Shown here: in pieces, positions 35,172-44,408 of the stretch
Layout: each line of letters opens with the position of its first letter
Numbering within the stretch: position 1 is the stretch's first letter
Assembly (NCBI RefSeq): GCF_001487105.1
Contig: NZ_LN913000.1
Span: 124,001-188,000 of the forward strand
DNA length: 64,000 nucleotides
Source: Mediterraneibacter massiliensis
GTDB taxonomy: Bacteria; Bacillota; Clostridia; Lachnospirales; Lachnospiraceae
Reading direction: 5' to 3'
Notes under the pieces: model-generated
Database searches by the model: none
Told to the model about the DNA's origin: nothing
What the model saw: only the letters and a program-made list of their open reading frames with translations
Program-made: the position numbers and the translations under genes

Positions 35172-36647
35172 ATGGAAGGAATAAATTTTGAAAGGGTGTC
35201 GTTTAAATATCAGAATTCCCTTGTAAACTCCTTGAAAAACATTGACTTTAAGATTCGGAAAGGCGAGACACTTTTACTGACAGGGAAAAGCGGCTGTGGA
35301 AAAACGACGTTAACACGAACGATCAATGGTCTGATACCCAAATTCTATGAAGGTACATTAACAGGCAAAATCTTGATAGATGGCAGGAATATTGAAAATT
35401 TAGAAAGTTATGAGTTGGCAGATTTTGTGGGAATGGTGTTTCAAGATCCAAGGACACAATTTTTTACAACAGAAACGGTTTCAGAACTTGCCTTCGGATG
35501 TGAAAATCTACAATTTCCAAGTAAAATTATAAAAAAAAGAGTGGGCGAAGCCTTCTCTTTGCTTTATATAGAAGACCTTAGAGATCGAAGTATTTTCTCA
35601 CTGTCAAGCGGAGAAAAACAAAAAATCGCCATTGCGTCTATCTGTGCGGTCGATCCGGAGATTTATGTTTTTGATGAACCCTCGGCGAACTTAGATATGA
35701 GTTCGACTATGAATCTGGCAAAAGTCATTAAAAAACTAAAAGATATGGGAAAAACGATCCTTATTTCTGAGCACAGAGTATACTATCTGCGTGATATTGT
35801 GGATAGAGTGCTCTATATGGACAGCGGAGAAATAGCAGAAGAAACAACATTTGAAGAAGCGCTTTTGCTGCAGGATGAAGAAATACGGCGAAGAGGGCTC
35901 CGCCTGTTCGATATATCTGATCTAAAAGTATCCGACCGTTTACGAAAAAGAGACAGACGAGAAAAAATATTGTATGAGGTCGAGGGGGTATCTGTTAAAT
36001 TAGGCGGAAAGAAAATATTAGACAATATCAACTTAAAAGTGGATTCAAATAAATCGGGAATTGTCGGTATTATTGGCGCAAATGGCACAGGAAAGACAAC
36101 GTTGGCAAAGGCAGCGTGCGGGATTATCAAAAAACAAACTGGTAAAGTAAAGTTAAATGGCAAAAAGCTTTCTGCCAAGGAATGTTTGAAAAAATCTTAT
36201 TTTGTAATGCAGGAGGTTGATTATCAGTTATTTGCGGAAAGTGTACATGATGAAATGATTTTAGGCAGGAAGCAATCCGAAGAATTAGAGGAAAAAATAG
36301 AAAAATCTTTAGAAAAATTAAATTTAAAAGCGGTTACTGAGCAACATCCTATGTCGCTGTCAGGAGGACAAAAACAGAGAGTAAGCATTGCGGTCGCTTC
36401 AATAGACGAGGCAAAAATCGTATTTTTTGATGAACCGACCAGTGGTTTAGATGGAGAAAATATGAGAAAAGTCAGTCGAATTTTGAAAGATCTAAGTGAA
36501 GAAAAATTAGTTTTTGTCATTTCTCATGATATTGAATTTATTGTGGATATTTGCGACAGAGTGGTGTGTCTGCGTGACGGAAAAGTTTTCGAAGATTTTA
36601 TATTAGACAGCAGGAATGTAAGGAAATTAAAGAGTTTGTTGGAATAA
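35172..36647 (+). CDS. ECF transporter fused double ATPase (EcfA-EcfA')
   Basis: 491 aa with two ATPase domains in one chain. Domain 1: GKSGCGKTT (about residue 38), SLSSGEKQKIA, YVFDEPSANLD, ISEHRVYYL. Domain 2: GANGTGKTT (about residue 302), LSGGQKQRVS, VFFDEPTSGLDGEN, ISHDIEFI. Many ECF systems use two separate proteins; here they are joined, which usually marks a dedicated (group I) ECF system in which the ATPases serve only this S component. GAGG stands just before the ATG. Last gene of the operon that starts at 30356. Confidence 0.9.
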   Translation: MEGINFERVSFKYQNSLVNSLKNIDFKIRKGETLLLTGKSGCGKTTLTRTINGLIPKFYEGTLTGKILIDGRNIENLESYELADFVGMVFQDPRTQFFTTETVSELAFGCENLQFPSKIIKKRVGEAFSLLYIEDLRDRSIFSLSSGEKQKIAIASICAVDPEIYVFDEPSANLDMSSTMNLAKVIKKLKDMGKTILISEHRVYYLRDIVDRVLYMDSGEIAEETTFEEALLLQDEEIRRRGLRLFDISDLKVSDRLRKRDRREKILYEVEGVSVKLGGKKILDNINLKVDSNKSGIVGIIGANGTGKTTLAKAACGIIKKQTGKVKLNGKKLSAKECLKKSYFVMQEVDYQLFAESVHDEMILGRKQSEELEEKIEKSLEKLNLKAVTEQHPMSLSGGQKQRVSIAVASIDEAKIVFFDEPTSGLDGENMRKVSRILKDLSEEKLVFVISHDIEFIVDICDRVVCLRDGKVFEDFILDSRNVRKLKSLLE

Positions 36648-36717
36648 ATGCGATGGAAACGAGATAAAAAAGAAAAATGCTCATTTGTACAAAGTCCCCC
36701 TCCCCTGCACACAGCGG

Positions 36718-36746
36718 TTGAAAATATTCTTCCGCGGGAATATAAT
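36718..36746 (+). promoter_or_regulatory. promoter of the restriction-modification operon
   Basis: TTGAAA (36718-36723), 17-bp spacer, TATAAT (36741-36746). Transcription would start near 36753, giving a short leader before the methyltransferase. Confidence 0.75.
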
Positions 36747-36778
36747 AAATATATACGAGCAATGGTTTATTCCTGAAA

Positions 36779-38704
36779 ATGTGGAAAAACCGGCAGAACC
36801 TTTCAAGGGTTACGACAAAGAAAAGAAACGGGGATCAAGCAGTGCGTTATTTGGGGAATAAAACGAAATTACTTGATTTTATTGAGAATGTCATTGACAA
36901 GTATCAGATCGAAGGAGAAGTGTTTGCGGATCTTTTTTCTGGTACGTCGTCAGTAGGAGATTATTTTAAAGATAGATATACGATCATTGCAAATGATTAT
37001 ATGGGTTTTGCAAGTGTCATAGCAAAGGCGAAACTGATGAACGCAGGCAGACCTTCTTTTGTTAAGTTCATTCGGAAGTATAAGACGGATCCGTTCCAAT
37101 GGCTTAACGACAGAGAGTATGAGCCGTCATCAGATTTTTTTATGTACAATCACTATACGCCGATTGGCGACAGAATGTATTTTACTGAGGAAAATGCTAT
37201 CAAGATAGATGGGATGCGGATTGATATTGAAGAAATTTATAAGCAGGGGATCGTAGATGAGTCGGAGTATTCTTATTTGATCGCTTCCCTGCTTGAGTCT
37301 GTTCTTAAGGTATCGAATACATCCGGGACCTATCAGGCTTTTTTTAAGTTCTGGGAACAGAGAGCGTTGAAATCCTTTGAGCTGCTGCCCTTAGAGTTAT
37401 GCGAGAAAGACCTGCATGGCGTGAACCGGATATACAATGAGAATACGAACGTGCTTGTCAGACGGATCGAAGGTGATATAGCGTATATCGATCCGCCGTA
37501 TACGATCACCCAGTATACAAATTCTTATCATATATTAGAGACACTTACAAAATATGATGCGCCCAAAATCTTTGGGAAAACCGGAAGAAGATGTAATCGT
37601 GAATTGTCTGGATATTCCAATAAGCAAAAGGTACTGACGGAATTTGAAGATCTGTTCCGGCAGCTGGATTTTACTCATATATTGGTAAGCTACAGTAACC
37701 AATCTCTCATTTCATTGGAAGATCTTGTCGGTATGGCAAGACTGTTTGCGGTAGAGGGGGAAGTGTATGTAGAGACGAGTGGGTACAGGGAGTATTCGAC
37801 GAATAATGCAAGTTATAAAGGAAATGGAACACAGCTGAAGGAAGCTGTCATTTATTTTAGAAAAGACCGAAGTATCCATAAATCGCCGTTGAATTATTCC
37901 GGAAGTAAAGACGTGGTTTTGCCGATACTTATGAAACAATTGCCGAAGCACGTAGGGACTTTTGTGGACTGTATGGGCGGGGCGTTCAATGTGGGGGCTA
38001 ATATCACGGCAATGGACAAAGTGCTGTATGTGGAATATAACCGGTATGTTTTTGAAATCATAGAGTGGATTATTGGGCAGGACGCAGAGCAGATCATCCA
38101 TTCTGTGAAGCAGGTCATAGAAAAATATGGACTGAAAAAGAAGAATAAAGAGGCCTATTTAAAGCTGCGTGAACAGTATAATGAGAAAGAAAAGACAGCC
38201 TTAAACTTATTTGTATTACAGATCTATGCGTTTCAAAATATGATCCGTTACAATAACAGTCAGAAGATGAATACACCGGTAGGGAATAATGAATATTGCG
38301 AGGGGATTGAAGAACGCATAAAGAATTTTGCTGTCAGAGCGCCTGTGTATGAATTGAAGTGCGGACCGTATCATTCGATAAATTATAAAGACTTTCCTAA
38401 AGATACCATATTCTACTTTGATCCGCCGTATTTTATAACCAATGCGGAATATAATGATGGAAAAAGGGGACTGGAAGGCTGGAATGCAAATAATGAAGTC
38501 GAATTGCTGGCATATCTTAAGGAAATTGACGAGGCGGGATATAAGTTTATGCTGTCCAATGTAGTCAGACACAAAGGAAAGGAACATCATATTTTGCTGG
38601 ATTGGATACAGGCACATGGCTACAATATGATAGAAATCGGGAAAACAGGCATCAAATATCCGCGGGAAGAGGTCGTGGTAACGAATTATAACATATTTGA
38701 ATAG
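36779..38704 (+). CDS. double-headed N6-adenine DNA methyltransferase (D12 class, M.FokI-like layout)
   Basis: 641 aa with two complete methyltransferase units in tandem. Unit 1: RYLGNKTKLLDFIE, motif I FADLFSGTSSVG (about 49-60) and catalytic motif IDPPYT (DPPY at 238-241). Unit 2: NYSGSKD, motif I FVDCMGGAFNVG (about 395-406) and FDPPYF (DPPY at 548-551). Both DPPY boxes are those of adenine-N6 enzymes. A fused pair of similar length is known in M.FokI, where each half methylates one strand of an asymmetric site. So this enzyme probably protects both strands of an asymmetric sequence. An inner GTG at 36842 is an alternative start. Three genes follow in the same operon (X, McrB-like, McrC-like). 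Confidence 0.9.
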   Translation: MWKNRQNLSRVTTKKRNGDQAVRYLGNKTKLLDFIENVIDKYQIEGEVFADLFSGTSSVGDYFKDRYTIIANDYMGFASVIAKAKLMNAGRPSFVKFIRKYKTDPFQWLNDREYEPSSDFFMYNHYTPIGDRMYFTEENAIKIDGMRIDIEEIYKQGIVDESEYSYLIASLLESVLKVSNTSGTYQAFFKFWEQRALKSFELLPLELCEKDLHGVNRIYNENTNVLVRRIEGDIAYIDPPYTITQYTNSYHILETLTKYDAPKIFGKTGRRCNRELSGYSNKQKVLTEFEDLFRQLDFTHILVSYSNQSLISLEDLVGMARLFAVEGEVYVETSGYREYSTNNASYKGNGTQLKEAVIYFRKDRSIHKSPLNYSGSKDVVLPILMKQLPKHVGTFVDCMGGAFNVGANITAMDKVLYVEYNRYVFEIIEWIIGQDAEQIIHSVKQVIEKYGLKKKNKEAYLKLREQYNEKEKTALNLFVLQIYAFQNMIRYNNSQKMNTPVGNNEYCEGIEERIKNFAVRAPVYELKCGPYHSINYKDFPKDTIFYFDPPYFITNAEYNDGKRGLEGWNANNEVELLAYLKEIDEAGYKFMLSNVVRHKGKEHHILLDWIQAHGYNMIEIGKTGIKYPREEVVVTNYNIFE

Positions 38705-38712
38705 GAGGAAAC

Positions 38713-39690
38713 ATGGAGCGGATCATTCTTTTGAACGACAGGCAGTTCCCGGACGCTTTTCTGTTAGCTGGTGTTGTTCCCCCGGCAGGGGTCATGAAAA
38801 TACCATATGTGGAACAGAAGATCATACAGGCTGTGAATACATACAATCCCAAATTACAGGTGCAAAAGATAGAATATGCGGCTATCGAGGCACAGTTTCC
38901 GTATTATAAAAAGGGAAAAGCGAATGGAGTGCTGATAGAAGAATTTGAGATCCATCCGGCAAGAAGTTCGGTTTATAGACGCAACGGATGCTATGTCTAT
39001 ACGCGGGGGACAAAATGTATGTGCAGACAGATATTGCTGTATCTGTTTGTTTCAGATGCGGGGGAAGATACGAGAAATGCGTTTGTCTCGCAGACGGTTT
39101 TTCCCACTTTGCTTGATTATGCGGCAGATCATCTGCAGTCGCCAAGTTATAGTATTGCAAACCATAAGTTTTGTTTTATCAATATACTGAATAAAAAATT
39201 GACTTCAAAAATGATCTTACGGCATCTGGCAGGATTATGTGCTGCGGGAATGGAGTATGTAGAAGTCTTTGGAAAAGATTCTGTCGTGCCGGGCGATATT
39301 CCAAGAGGTATGAAAGAGTTCCTTGCCAGATATGCTTCGGATTATGCGGCAAAGTATCATGCAAAAACGGACGTATATGAAGGTGAGCACTACAGCGTGG
39401 ATTTTGCAAAGAAGACATTTGTCTGGAAGACGGCGTCTCTGCTCGGCGACATCATACCGAAAAGATCGGCGAAAAAGTCGTCGGCGGTTGACTTTAACGG
39501 CAGCGCGGAGAAATTCTACTGGATCGAAATATTGCCCATGGCCATTTTTGCCTACAAACAGGGATATAAAGTGGATTATAGTGAATACGGTAAGTTTGTT
39601 GCTGCTTATAGGACAAAGTTTTCTCCTAAAAGTGAGAAATTCGCCAGATGTGAAGTGCTGTTGAAATATATGGAAAAATTTATTGTGTAA
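38713..39690 (+). CDS. unrecognised 325-aa protein of the restriction operon
   Basis: I recognise no family. It opens MERIILLNDRQFPDAFLLAG, has no membrane segment, signal peptide or repeat, and contains a Cys-rich spot (GTKCMCRQILLYLFV) and a basic region near GDIIPKRSAKKSS. AGGAGG precedes the ATG, and it starts eight bases after the methyltransferase and ends twelve before the McrB-like gene, so it is surely part of the system. In BsuMI a protein of unknown role (YdiR) sits at the same place beside McrB- and McrC-like proteins. Because the McrB-like protein here has no DNA-binding domain, this one may recognise the DNA target. That is inference. Confidence 0.7.
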   Translation: MERIILLNDRQFPDAFLLAGVVPPAGVMKIPYVEQKIIQAVNTYNPKLQVQKIEYAAIEAQFPYYKKGKANGVLIEEFEIHPARSSVYRRNGCYVYTRGTKCMCRQILLYLFVSDAGEDTRNAFVSQTVFPTLLDYAADHLQSPSYSIANHKFCFINILNKKLTSKMILRHLAGLCAAGMEYVEVFGKDSVVPGDIPRGMKEFLARYASDYAAKYHAKTDVYEGEHYSVDFAKKTFVWKTASLLGDIIPKRSAKKSSAVDFNGSAEKFYWIEILPMAIFAYKQGYKVDYSEYGKFVAAYRTKFSPKSEKFARCEVLLKYMEKFIV

Positions 39691-39702
39691 GGAGTCGTTA
39701 TC

Positions 39703-40698
39703 ATGCATGAACAGTTGATATTATTTGGAGCCCCGGGAACAGGAAAAAGCTATAGACTCAAGGAATATTTAGACGGATATGGGGATGATAAGAAATTCAG
39801 AGTGACGATCCATCCGGAGTTTTTGTATACGGATTTTGTGGGACAGCTGCTGCCGGACACGACTCCGGGAGCGCCGGCGTCCTTTGTATTTCAGGAAGGT
39901 CCCTTTACAAGAGCTCTGATGGAAGCCTATGCGGACAGCAGCAAGGATGTATTTTTGATTCTGGAAGAACTGTCCAGGGGAAATGTAGCCGCTATCTTCG
40001 GCGATCTTTTCCAGCTGCTGGACCGGGACGATCATTTCGAGAGCAGATATCCTGTGCGGAATAAAAATATTGCGGATAAGATCCCTACTCTTACAACAGA
40101 TGAGATTAAACTGCCGTCTAATTTTAATATACTCTGTACAGTGAATATGAATGACCAGAATGTATATCCGATGGATACGGCGTTTAAGAGAAGATTTGAC
40201 TGGGAGTATGTTTCCACAGAGCCTGTGATCGACAAGGCGACCGGAACCAGAGATTCCCATTTGAATAATCCAAAAGTAAAGATTGCCGTTGACAAGAACA
40301 GGGCACATGATCTGGAGACGACCTGGCAGTCGTTTTATATGGCGTTGAATGCATTTATCACAGATAAAGAGAAAGGCATGGGAAAGAGAGAAGACAAGCA
40401 GGTAGGGCAGTTCTTTCTTGACTTTGCAGAGCAGGTTGTTCTGGATTCTCATTCCACGATCGTGTCTGCGGCGGACGCTGCAAATGAAAAAATAAATAAA
40501 ATGATAAAGAACAAACTGCTGCTTTATCTGTGGCAGGACGTACAGGGGATCGCCGTCATGGGAGCAGAAACGAGTCTGTTTGACAAAGAGATAAACAGCT
40601 ATGACGATCTGTATAAGAAATTCGGGACAGATAAAGTATTCAGTGATGCGTTTATTGAACATTTTCTAAGTCCGGGACTTTCTTCTTATCCTTACTGA
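39703..40698 (+). CDS. McrB-like AAA+ NTPase, short form
   Basis: 331 aa consisting of the AAA+ motor only. Walker A GAPGTGKS (residues 9-16), Walker B region DVFLILEELSRGNVAAIFGD (LEE at 87-89), the McrB-type sensor/GTP motif VNMND (147-151) and the arginines in FKRRF (161-165). McrB normally has an N-terminal DNA-binding domain of about 160 residues; it is absent, so target recognition must come from another subunit. The protein should form a ring that drives DNA translocation and is stimulated by the McrC-like partner. Relatives act in LlaJI and BsuMI restriction. Confidence 0.88.
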   Translation: MHEQLILFGAPGTGKSYRLKEYLDGYGDDKKFRVTIHPEFLYTDFVGQLLPDTTPGAPASFVFQEGPFTRALMEAYADSSKDVFLILEELSRGNVAAIFGDLFQLLDRDDHFESRYPVRNKNIADKIPTLTTDEIKLPSNFNILCTVNMNDQNVYPMDTAFKRRFDWEYVSTEPVIDKATGTRDSHLNNPKVKIAVDKNRAHDLETTWQSFYMALNAFITDKEKGMGKREDKQVGQFFLDFAEQVVLDSHSTIVSAADAANEKINKMIKNKLLLYLWQDVQGIAVMGAETSLFDKEINSYDDLYKKFGTDKVFSDAFIEHFLSPGLSSYPY

Positions 40699-40714
40699 TC
40701 CGGGGAGGTGCACT

Positions 40715-41968
40715 ATGATAACAGTGTGTGCGCATGACGGCGAGTCATGTGATACAAAGGCGATCAGTATGCATGGATTTCAGATAGATGAAAAAAGAGA
40801 CAGTAAGGAAGTCTATGTTTGTGATCGGGTGACCGGGGAAAAAACAGATAAAACAGAAAGAATTTTTGATTTCGTCGGTTTTGTATCGAATGTGAAGGAC
40901 GAATTGCTTGTTGTTTTTCCGAAGCATTATCGTGTGACAAAGGAAGAGACGGATGCCCGCAGAGTTTTTGCGTGTATTGCCGAACATATGCAGAAGAAAC
41001 CGGAACTATACATAGGCGCGGACAGCCGGGATATATATCGTTCTAATTTCCCGTTTGCGGCTTTCTTTGGGATCTATGAGTATTTTGCCGCATATGGATT
41101 ATATTTTCGGGATGAAACTTTTATCAGACCGAATACAGGCGGCCGTATCAGTTGGAAAGAAACGATCAGCAGGAGCGAGAAATATATGGCAGGGGGGAAT
41201 ATGATACTTTTCCCCTTGTATTACCGTAAAAATTATCATTTTTCGAATTTTGTGACGGAGTGTATGATATTCGCTATTGACTATACGATTCAGAAGTTTG
41301 GTATATTTATAGACGCAGCTCCTACAGGAGAAGAGTTCCCGCAGACACCGTTTTTGGAAAACAGGGAGTATGTTGTAACTGTTTTACAGCAGCTGCGCCA
41401 ACAGACATTCAAGGATAATGAGCAGCGGTTGATCGATCATCTGACCGCGTTTTTCTCCGGCATACATGTAGGCGGCAGCTATTACTTGAAGCATTACGCA
41501 TTTTCTGCTATATGGGAAGATATGGTGACTGCTTATCTGTGTAAATATTATAAAGGGATGGATGCGGCGCGAGCGATCGTATTTGACAAGATGTCCGGCA
41601 AACATTTGTCATTCTCCAAGCGGAAGTTTTATCCAAATCAAGCGAAACCGGCGCAGTATATCGAGCCGGATCACTATGCAGAGGATGGAGATATCCAGCT
41701 TATATTCGACGCCAAATATTATACTTATGTACGTGGGATGGATTATAAACAGATCGCTTATGTGTATATGCTGAGAGGGCGGCTGGATCCAAAGACAGGG
41801 CACTCTAAATTCCGAGATACCTATTCTGCTTTGATCTTGCCGGCAGAGCGCAGAGATACGAAAATACACTTTCAGTTAGCCGCGCCGTATGGAGGGGCAG
41901 ATGAATTGCTCATTACAGAAGAATATCTGGATATCAGTGAAGTGATGGCAGCGTATCTTCAGGAGTGA
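40715..41968 (+). CDS. McrC/LlaJI-family restriction nuclease subunit
   Basis: 417 aa. The N-terminal part should bind the McrB-like ring. The C-terminal part holds a PD-(D/E)xK nuclease site: EPD with Asp319, then a spacing of twelve residues to Asp332-Ala-Lys334 (IFDAKYYTY), and IAYVYMLRG after it; WEDMVTAYL before it fits the first helix. These are the catalytic residues of McrC/LlaJI-type enzymes, and all are present. GGGAGGTG precedes the ATG. It closes the operon and is followed by a large hairpin. Together with the genes upstream it should cut DNA lacking (or, less likely, bearing) adenine methylation. Confidence 0.85.
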   Translation: MITVCAHDGESCDTKAISMHGFQIDEKRDSKEVYVCDRVTGEKTDKTERIFDFVGFVSNVKDELLVVFPKHYRVTKEETDARRVFACIAEHMQKKPELYIGADSRDIYRSNFPFAAFFGIYEYFAAYGLYFRDETFIRPNTGGRISWKETISRSEKYMAGGNMILFPLYYRKNYHFSNFVTECMIFAIDYTIQKFGIFIDAAPTGEEFPQTPFLENREYVVTVLQQLRQQTFKDNEQRLIDHLTAFFSGIHVGGSYYLKHYAFSAIWEDMVTAYLCKYYKGMDAARAIVFDKMSGKHLSFSKRKFYPNQAKPAQYIEPDHYAEDGDIQLIFDAKYYTYVRGMDYKQIAYVYMLRGRLDPKTGHSKFRDTYSALILPAERRDTKIHFQLAAPYGGADELLITEEYLDISEVMAAYLQE

Positions 41969-41984
41969 GTTTTGCCAGAAAATG

Positions 41985-42029
41985 CTCCCTCTTAAGCGAA
42001 TAAGTTTTTATTTTTTCCTTAAGAGGGAG
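41985..42029. terminator. bidirectional hairpin between nuclease and aldolase genes
   Basis: Perfect 12-bp arms CTCCCTCTTAAG (41985-41996) and CTTAAGAGGGAG (42018-42029) around a T-rich loop, between two convergent genes. It probably stops transcripts from both sides. Confidence 0.65.
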
Positions 42030-42078
42030 AGTATCAAATATGTATCAGACGTGGAAGCGTGACTCTTTTATTTTTCCA

Positions 42079-42969
42079 TCAGCCTTTTATGGAGGCGTCA
42101 TATATTTCTTGAATGGAATTTTTCAGCGCCTGATCGAATTCTTCCTGTGTTTGTTTGACAGATAGATCAGAGAGCAGCGCCCTGGAAAAACTGGCGATCA
42201 GTCCGGGATTTTGTGCCAAAAGCGAGTTTGCCTCCTGGCGTGTATATCCGCCGGACAGGGCAACTACACGGATGACATGCACATCTTCCATGATTTCGGA
42301 GTAGGCTCCAGCGTTGGTAGGAAGCGTCAGCTTAAACATCAGGCGGACAGGATCTTCTAGTACAGCGAGATGTTTTTTGATCTCTTTAATAAGGAGCTTC
42401 TCGCAGATCTCCTTGTCGGGGCAGTGTATATCTACTTCCGGCTCCAGGATAGGAACAAAACCGGCCTGAAAGATATGAAGACCGATCTCGAATTGCTGTC
42501 TGACAATGGCGCTGATTCCTTTTTCGTTTGCTTCCTTGATGACGGAACGCATTTTGGTGCCGAAAATATGACGCTCTTTTGCAGTTTGTAATAAGTTGTC
42601 CAACTGAGGCATCGGTTTCATAAGCTGTACACCATCTTTTAATTCGGCAAGTCCTTTATCTACTTTTAAAAATGGGACGATCCTTTTCTTTTCCCAGAGA
42701 TAATCTGCGGTATACATTTCTTCTACTTTCCTGTTCATCGTCATTTCAAATAAAATAGCTCCAAGTATGTGTGTAGAAGTAAAAGAAGGACTTGTGACAA
42801 CACGGCTTCTCATCTGGTGGATCAGATCGAACATTTCCGTATCGGAAGAGTAAGCGGTATCGTCTACTCCATAGGCGCGCAGCGCTTTTGGAGTGCTTCC
42901 TCCGCTTTGGTCGAGTGCGGCAATAAAACCAGTATCATTTTGCATACGTTCCAATTGCTGTGTGTTCAT
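42079..42969 (-). CDS. fda: class I fructose-1,6-bisphosphate aldolase
   Basis: 296 aa, full length for the bacterial class I (FbaB/Fda-like) group. [20 protein letters not shown] opens the barrel, [12 protein letters not shown] and [12 protein letters not shown] follow, [12 protein letters not shown] carries the Schiff-base lysine region, and [14 protein letters not shown] binds phosphate. It splits fructose-1,6-bisphosphate into dihydroxyacetone phosphate and glyceraldehyde-3-phosphate in glycolysis. AAAAAGGAGG precedes the ATG. It is transcribed alone, between the restriction operon and the 2-oxoacid cluster. Confidence 0.92.
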   Translation of the reverse strand: MNTQQLERMQNDTGFIAALDQSGGSTPKALRAYGVDDTAYSSDTEMFDLIHQMRSRVVTSPSFTSTHILGAILFEMTMNRKVEEMYTADYLWEKKRIVPFLKVDKGLAELKDGVQLMKPMPQLDNLLQTAKERHIFGTKMRSVIKEANEKGISAIVRQQFEIGLHIFQAGFVPILEPEVDIHCPDKEICEKLLIKEIKKHLAVLEDPVRLMFKLTLPTNAGAYSEIMEDVHVIRVVALSGGYTRQEANSLLAQNPGLIASFSRALLSDLSVKQTQEEFDQALKNSIQEIYDASIKG

Positions 42970-43064
42970 AAAATTACCTCCTTTTTAAAAGATTGAAATA
43001 GGTTCCTATAATCTATTATACACATTTTTGATTTATTTTATATAGACAGAAGAGGAAAGTTAAT

Positions 43065-43103
43065 TTACCCCTGTACTGTCAGTGGGGACAGATACAGGGG
43101 TAA
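43065..43103 (-). terminator. strong hairpin after the synthase-family gene
   Basis: Arms TTACCCCTGTACTGTC (43065-43080) and GACAG-A-TACAGGGGTAA (43087-43103), 16 paired bases with one bulge. It lies downstream of the minus-strand gene at 43174 and upstream of fda; no long T-run follows, so efficiency is unsure. Confidence 0.55.
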
Positions 43104-43163
43104 GGGCATATCCATTTGGGTATCCTGCGATACATGCCTTTCAGGCGATGCGCGGTGCATAAT
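43102..43163 (+). repeat. single degenerate 62-bp repeat unit (locus B)
   Basis: Aligns end to end with the 62-bp unit at 10787 (shared GATACATGCCTT-CAGGCG core, then a remnant of GGTATAC). The hairpin GCCT-TTC-AGGC is kept; the outer ones are altered but still partly paired (ATGC-GCGGT-GCAT). One old copy of the family. Confidence 0.75.
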
Positions 43164-43173
43164 ACGGTATACT

Positions 43174-44373
43174 TTATATTTCTGCGTGATAGATATCTAA
43201 GAACTCTTCTTCGGTTAGAAGTCCTTTTTTCTCAATGCCTTTTTCTTTTACCTTTGCCAGGATGGAAGTAATCTGTTCCGGATTCGCAGAAAGGTTTAAT
43301 TTATCCAGAAAATATTCGATAGAGGCTTTTCCGCTTTTCTTGCCTAGTACAATGTCGCCTTCGCGGCCAAAATATCTAGGATCTGTGGCATACATGGCAA
43401 GGGGCTGTTTTACGACAAGATCGATACCGATTCCGGATTCGCGGGTATAATTACGGAGTCCGGCCACCGGTTTATTGTTTGCAAGTGTGACGCCGGCAAT
43501 CTTTTCCACTTCTTTGCACATTTGTGGGAGCATTTCAATTTTATAATCGTTTGGCATATCCATCATGATCTTCATGCACATCATTAATTCTTCAAGAGAT
43601 GCATTGCCGGTACGTTCTCCTAAACCGTTGATACAGGAATGTACGCAGCTGGCTCCTGCGGCTATAGCGGCCAATTCAGTTGCAACTGCCATACCAAAGT
43701 CATTGTGCGTATGTACTTCTACGGGAAGTCCATTGGTCATTTTTTTCATTTTTTTCACGAGGTACTCGATTGTCTGCGGCATAGCACATCCCATTGTATC
43801 AACTACGCCGACAGAAGTTGGAGCGGCATCTCTCATGATCGCTGCCATCAGATTCTCTAAGTCTTCTACGCGGGAACGTGTCGTGTCATAAGGAAAGTAA
43901 ACAGCTTTTAATCCTTGGCTCTTTGCGTAATTGATACAGTCTGCGCTTTTTTCAAATACTTTTTCCCATGTCCAGTTAAACTGATATTTCAGTTTTGGAT
44001 AACCGATCGGAACTTCGATCACAACACCGTTGGCTCCGCAATCTAAAGCCATGTCGATGTCTTGCCTTGTTGCACGGGCAAATGTATAAATTTCTGCTTT
44101 TAGATTTTTCTTTGAGATTTCTTTGATCGCATCCTGGTCCATTTTGGAGACTGCGGGCATACCTGCTTCAATTCTCTCTACGCCTATCTGGTCTAACATT
44201 TCTGCGATATGGACTTTATCTTCTTTTGTAAATACTACGCCCGGTGTCTGCTCGCCGTCTCTGAGGGTTGCATCGTGAATCTCTACTTTCTGACCTTTTG
44301 TCATCAATGATTTTACTTCTTCTAAATCATTGTATGGGCTGGCCCACCATGCATTTTCTTTAAAATACGACAT
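43174..44373 (-). CDS. isopropylmalate/homocitrate-synthase-family enzyme
   Basis: 399 aa DRE-TIM metal-dependent barrel. DATLRDGEQTPGVVF carries the DRE motif, VHTHNDFGMAVATELA has the metal-binding His-x-His, and NGLGERTGNASLEELMM and ESGIGIDLVVKQPL match the synthase side of the family (LeuA, NifV, AksA, Re-citrate synthase) more than HMG-CoA lyase. There is no LeuA regulatory domain. It probably joins an acyl-CoA to a 2-oxoacid; which one is not clear. AAAGGAGG precedes the ATG. Its promoter carries the AAAGGTATT palindrome shared with two other operons nearby. Confidence 0.85.
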   Translation of the reverse strand: MSYFKENAWWASPYNDLEEVKSLMTKGQKVEIHDATLRDGEQTPGVVFTKEDKVHIAEMLDQIGVERIEAGMPAVSKMDQDAIKEISKKNLKAEIYTFARATRQDIDMALDCGANGVVIEVPIGYPKLKYQFNWTWEKVFEKSADCINYAKSQGLKAVYFPYDTTRSRVEDLENLMAAIMRDAAPTSVGVVDTMGCAMPQTIEYLVKKMKKMTNGLPVEVHTHNDFGMAVATELAAIAAGASCVHSCINGLGERTGNASLEELMMCMKIMMDMPNDYKIEMLPQMCKEVEKIAGVTLANNKPVAGLRNYTRESGIGIDLVVKQPLAMYATDPRYFGREGDIVLGKKSGKASIEYFLDKLNLSANPEQITSILAKVKEKGIEKKGLLTEEEFLDIYHAEI

Positions 44374-44408
44374 TGTTGTGCCTCCTTTATATAGATAGTT
44401 GATAGATT

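Noticed and set aside
39703..41968. Classical McrBC, which cuts methylated DNA.
   Set aside because: The McrB-like protein lacks the modified-base-binding N-terminal domain and both genes are in one operon with a methyltransferase, as in BsuMI/LlaJI.
42970..43064. Riboswitch ahead of fda.
   Set aside because: The leader is short and AT-rich with no recognisable aptamer core.
43174..44373. HMG-CoA lyase or LeuA proper.
   Set aside because: The NGLGERTGNASLEEL pattern favours the synthase side, but the LeuA regulatory domain is missing and no leu genes are near, so only the family is named.
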